This document shows, piece by piece, positions 5,868 through 5,937 of a stretch of 5,937 nt of DNA. This stretch comes from an uncultured Anaeroplasmataceae bacterium (GTDB taxonomy: Bacteria; Bacillota_I; Bacilli_A; Acholeplasmatales; Anaeroplasmataceae). The position numbers and the translations under genes were made by a program. Position 1 is the stretch's first letter; every line of letters starts with the position of its first letter. Below the pieces are notes generated by a model that was not told where the DNA came from, did not search any database, and saw nothing but the letters and a program-made list of their open reading frames with translations. The stretch lies in the NCBI GenBank assembly GCA_934229785.1, contig CAKQEA010000046.1, forward strand, positions 1 through 5,937, written 5' to 3'.

Positions 5868-5937
5868 TAAATAAGTGAATGTGAAACTCCTAGCTTTAAA
5901 TTATGTTGTGTAGTTCTAACTCTAAATAAATGAATGT
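5868..5937. repeat. Two copies of a 15-bp direct repeat at the right end
   Basis: TAAATAAGTGAATGT (5868-5882) and TAAATAAATGAATGT (5923-5937) differ at one base and start 55 bases apart. The second copy ends exactly at the window edge, so more copies could follow. No gene is visible in 5757-5937 on either strand. The meaning is unknown: regulator site, short tandem array, or chance. Confidence 0.3.

Noticed and set aside
1..5937. Mycoplasma-type code with TGA read as Trp
   Set aside because: Trp codons seen in the genes are TGG, and the large HTH gene ends at a TGA that overlaps the next start as expected for a real stop.
1..5937. CRISPR array, tRNA or rRNA gene
   Set aside because: No regularly spaced repeats with unique spacers and no cloverleaf or rRNA-like GC-richer segment were seen on either strand.

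Overview
The window is strongly AT-rich and carries purine-rich Shine-Dalgarno sites (AAAGGAGG, GGAGG, GAGGTG). Its genes overlap by a few bases and use the standard bacterial code, with TGG for Trp and TGA as a stop. This points to a low-GC Firmicute or related Bacillota/Mycoplasmatota-like bacterium, probably host-associated. The species cannot be named from the sequence. The mix of a truncated recombinase, broken genes and paired Xre-type regulators looks like an accessory or decaying mobile region rather than core chromosome.

Layout. Positions 1-545 hold no intact gene. There is a good minus-strand intrinsic terminator at 40-73, a perfect inverted repeat beside it at 75-104, and broken minus-strand reading-frame pieces at about 199-480 that may be the end of a decayed gene. 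Positions 546-1214 (+) encode the C-terminal part of a large serine recombinase (zinc-ribbon region) without its catalytic domain. A 15-bp stem at 1216-1257 closes the minus-strand operon, and probably the recombinase remnant as well. From 5703 down to 1280 all genes lie on the minus strand in one tightly packed operon: a 137-aa conserved protein of unknown function, a 523-aa Xre-family HTH protein, a 379-aa Xre-family HTH protein, and a MATE-family efflux transporter. The transporter is broken by one frameshift and one in-frame TAG. Each start overlaps the preceding stop, so translation is probably coupled. Positions 5704-5937 are the operon's control region, with an extended -10 promoter, a 12-bp palindrome in the promoter spacer, and further AT-rich repeats.

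How the genes may work together (inference). Both HTH proteins carry long, uncharacterised C-terminal regions that share two motifs at matching spacing. They are probably divergent paralogues that sense a signal and control this operon, with the MATE pump as its output. The small first protein is of unknown role. Because the pump is disrupted, the regulators appear to have outlived their effector here, unless the disruptions are sequencing errors. The most interesting item is this four-gene module (small CGH protein, two paralogous Xre regulators, MATE pump).
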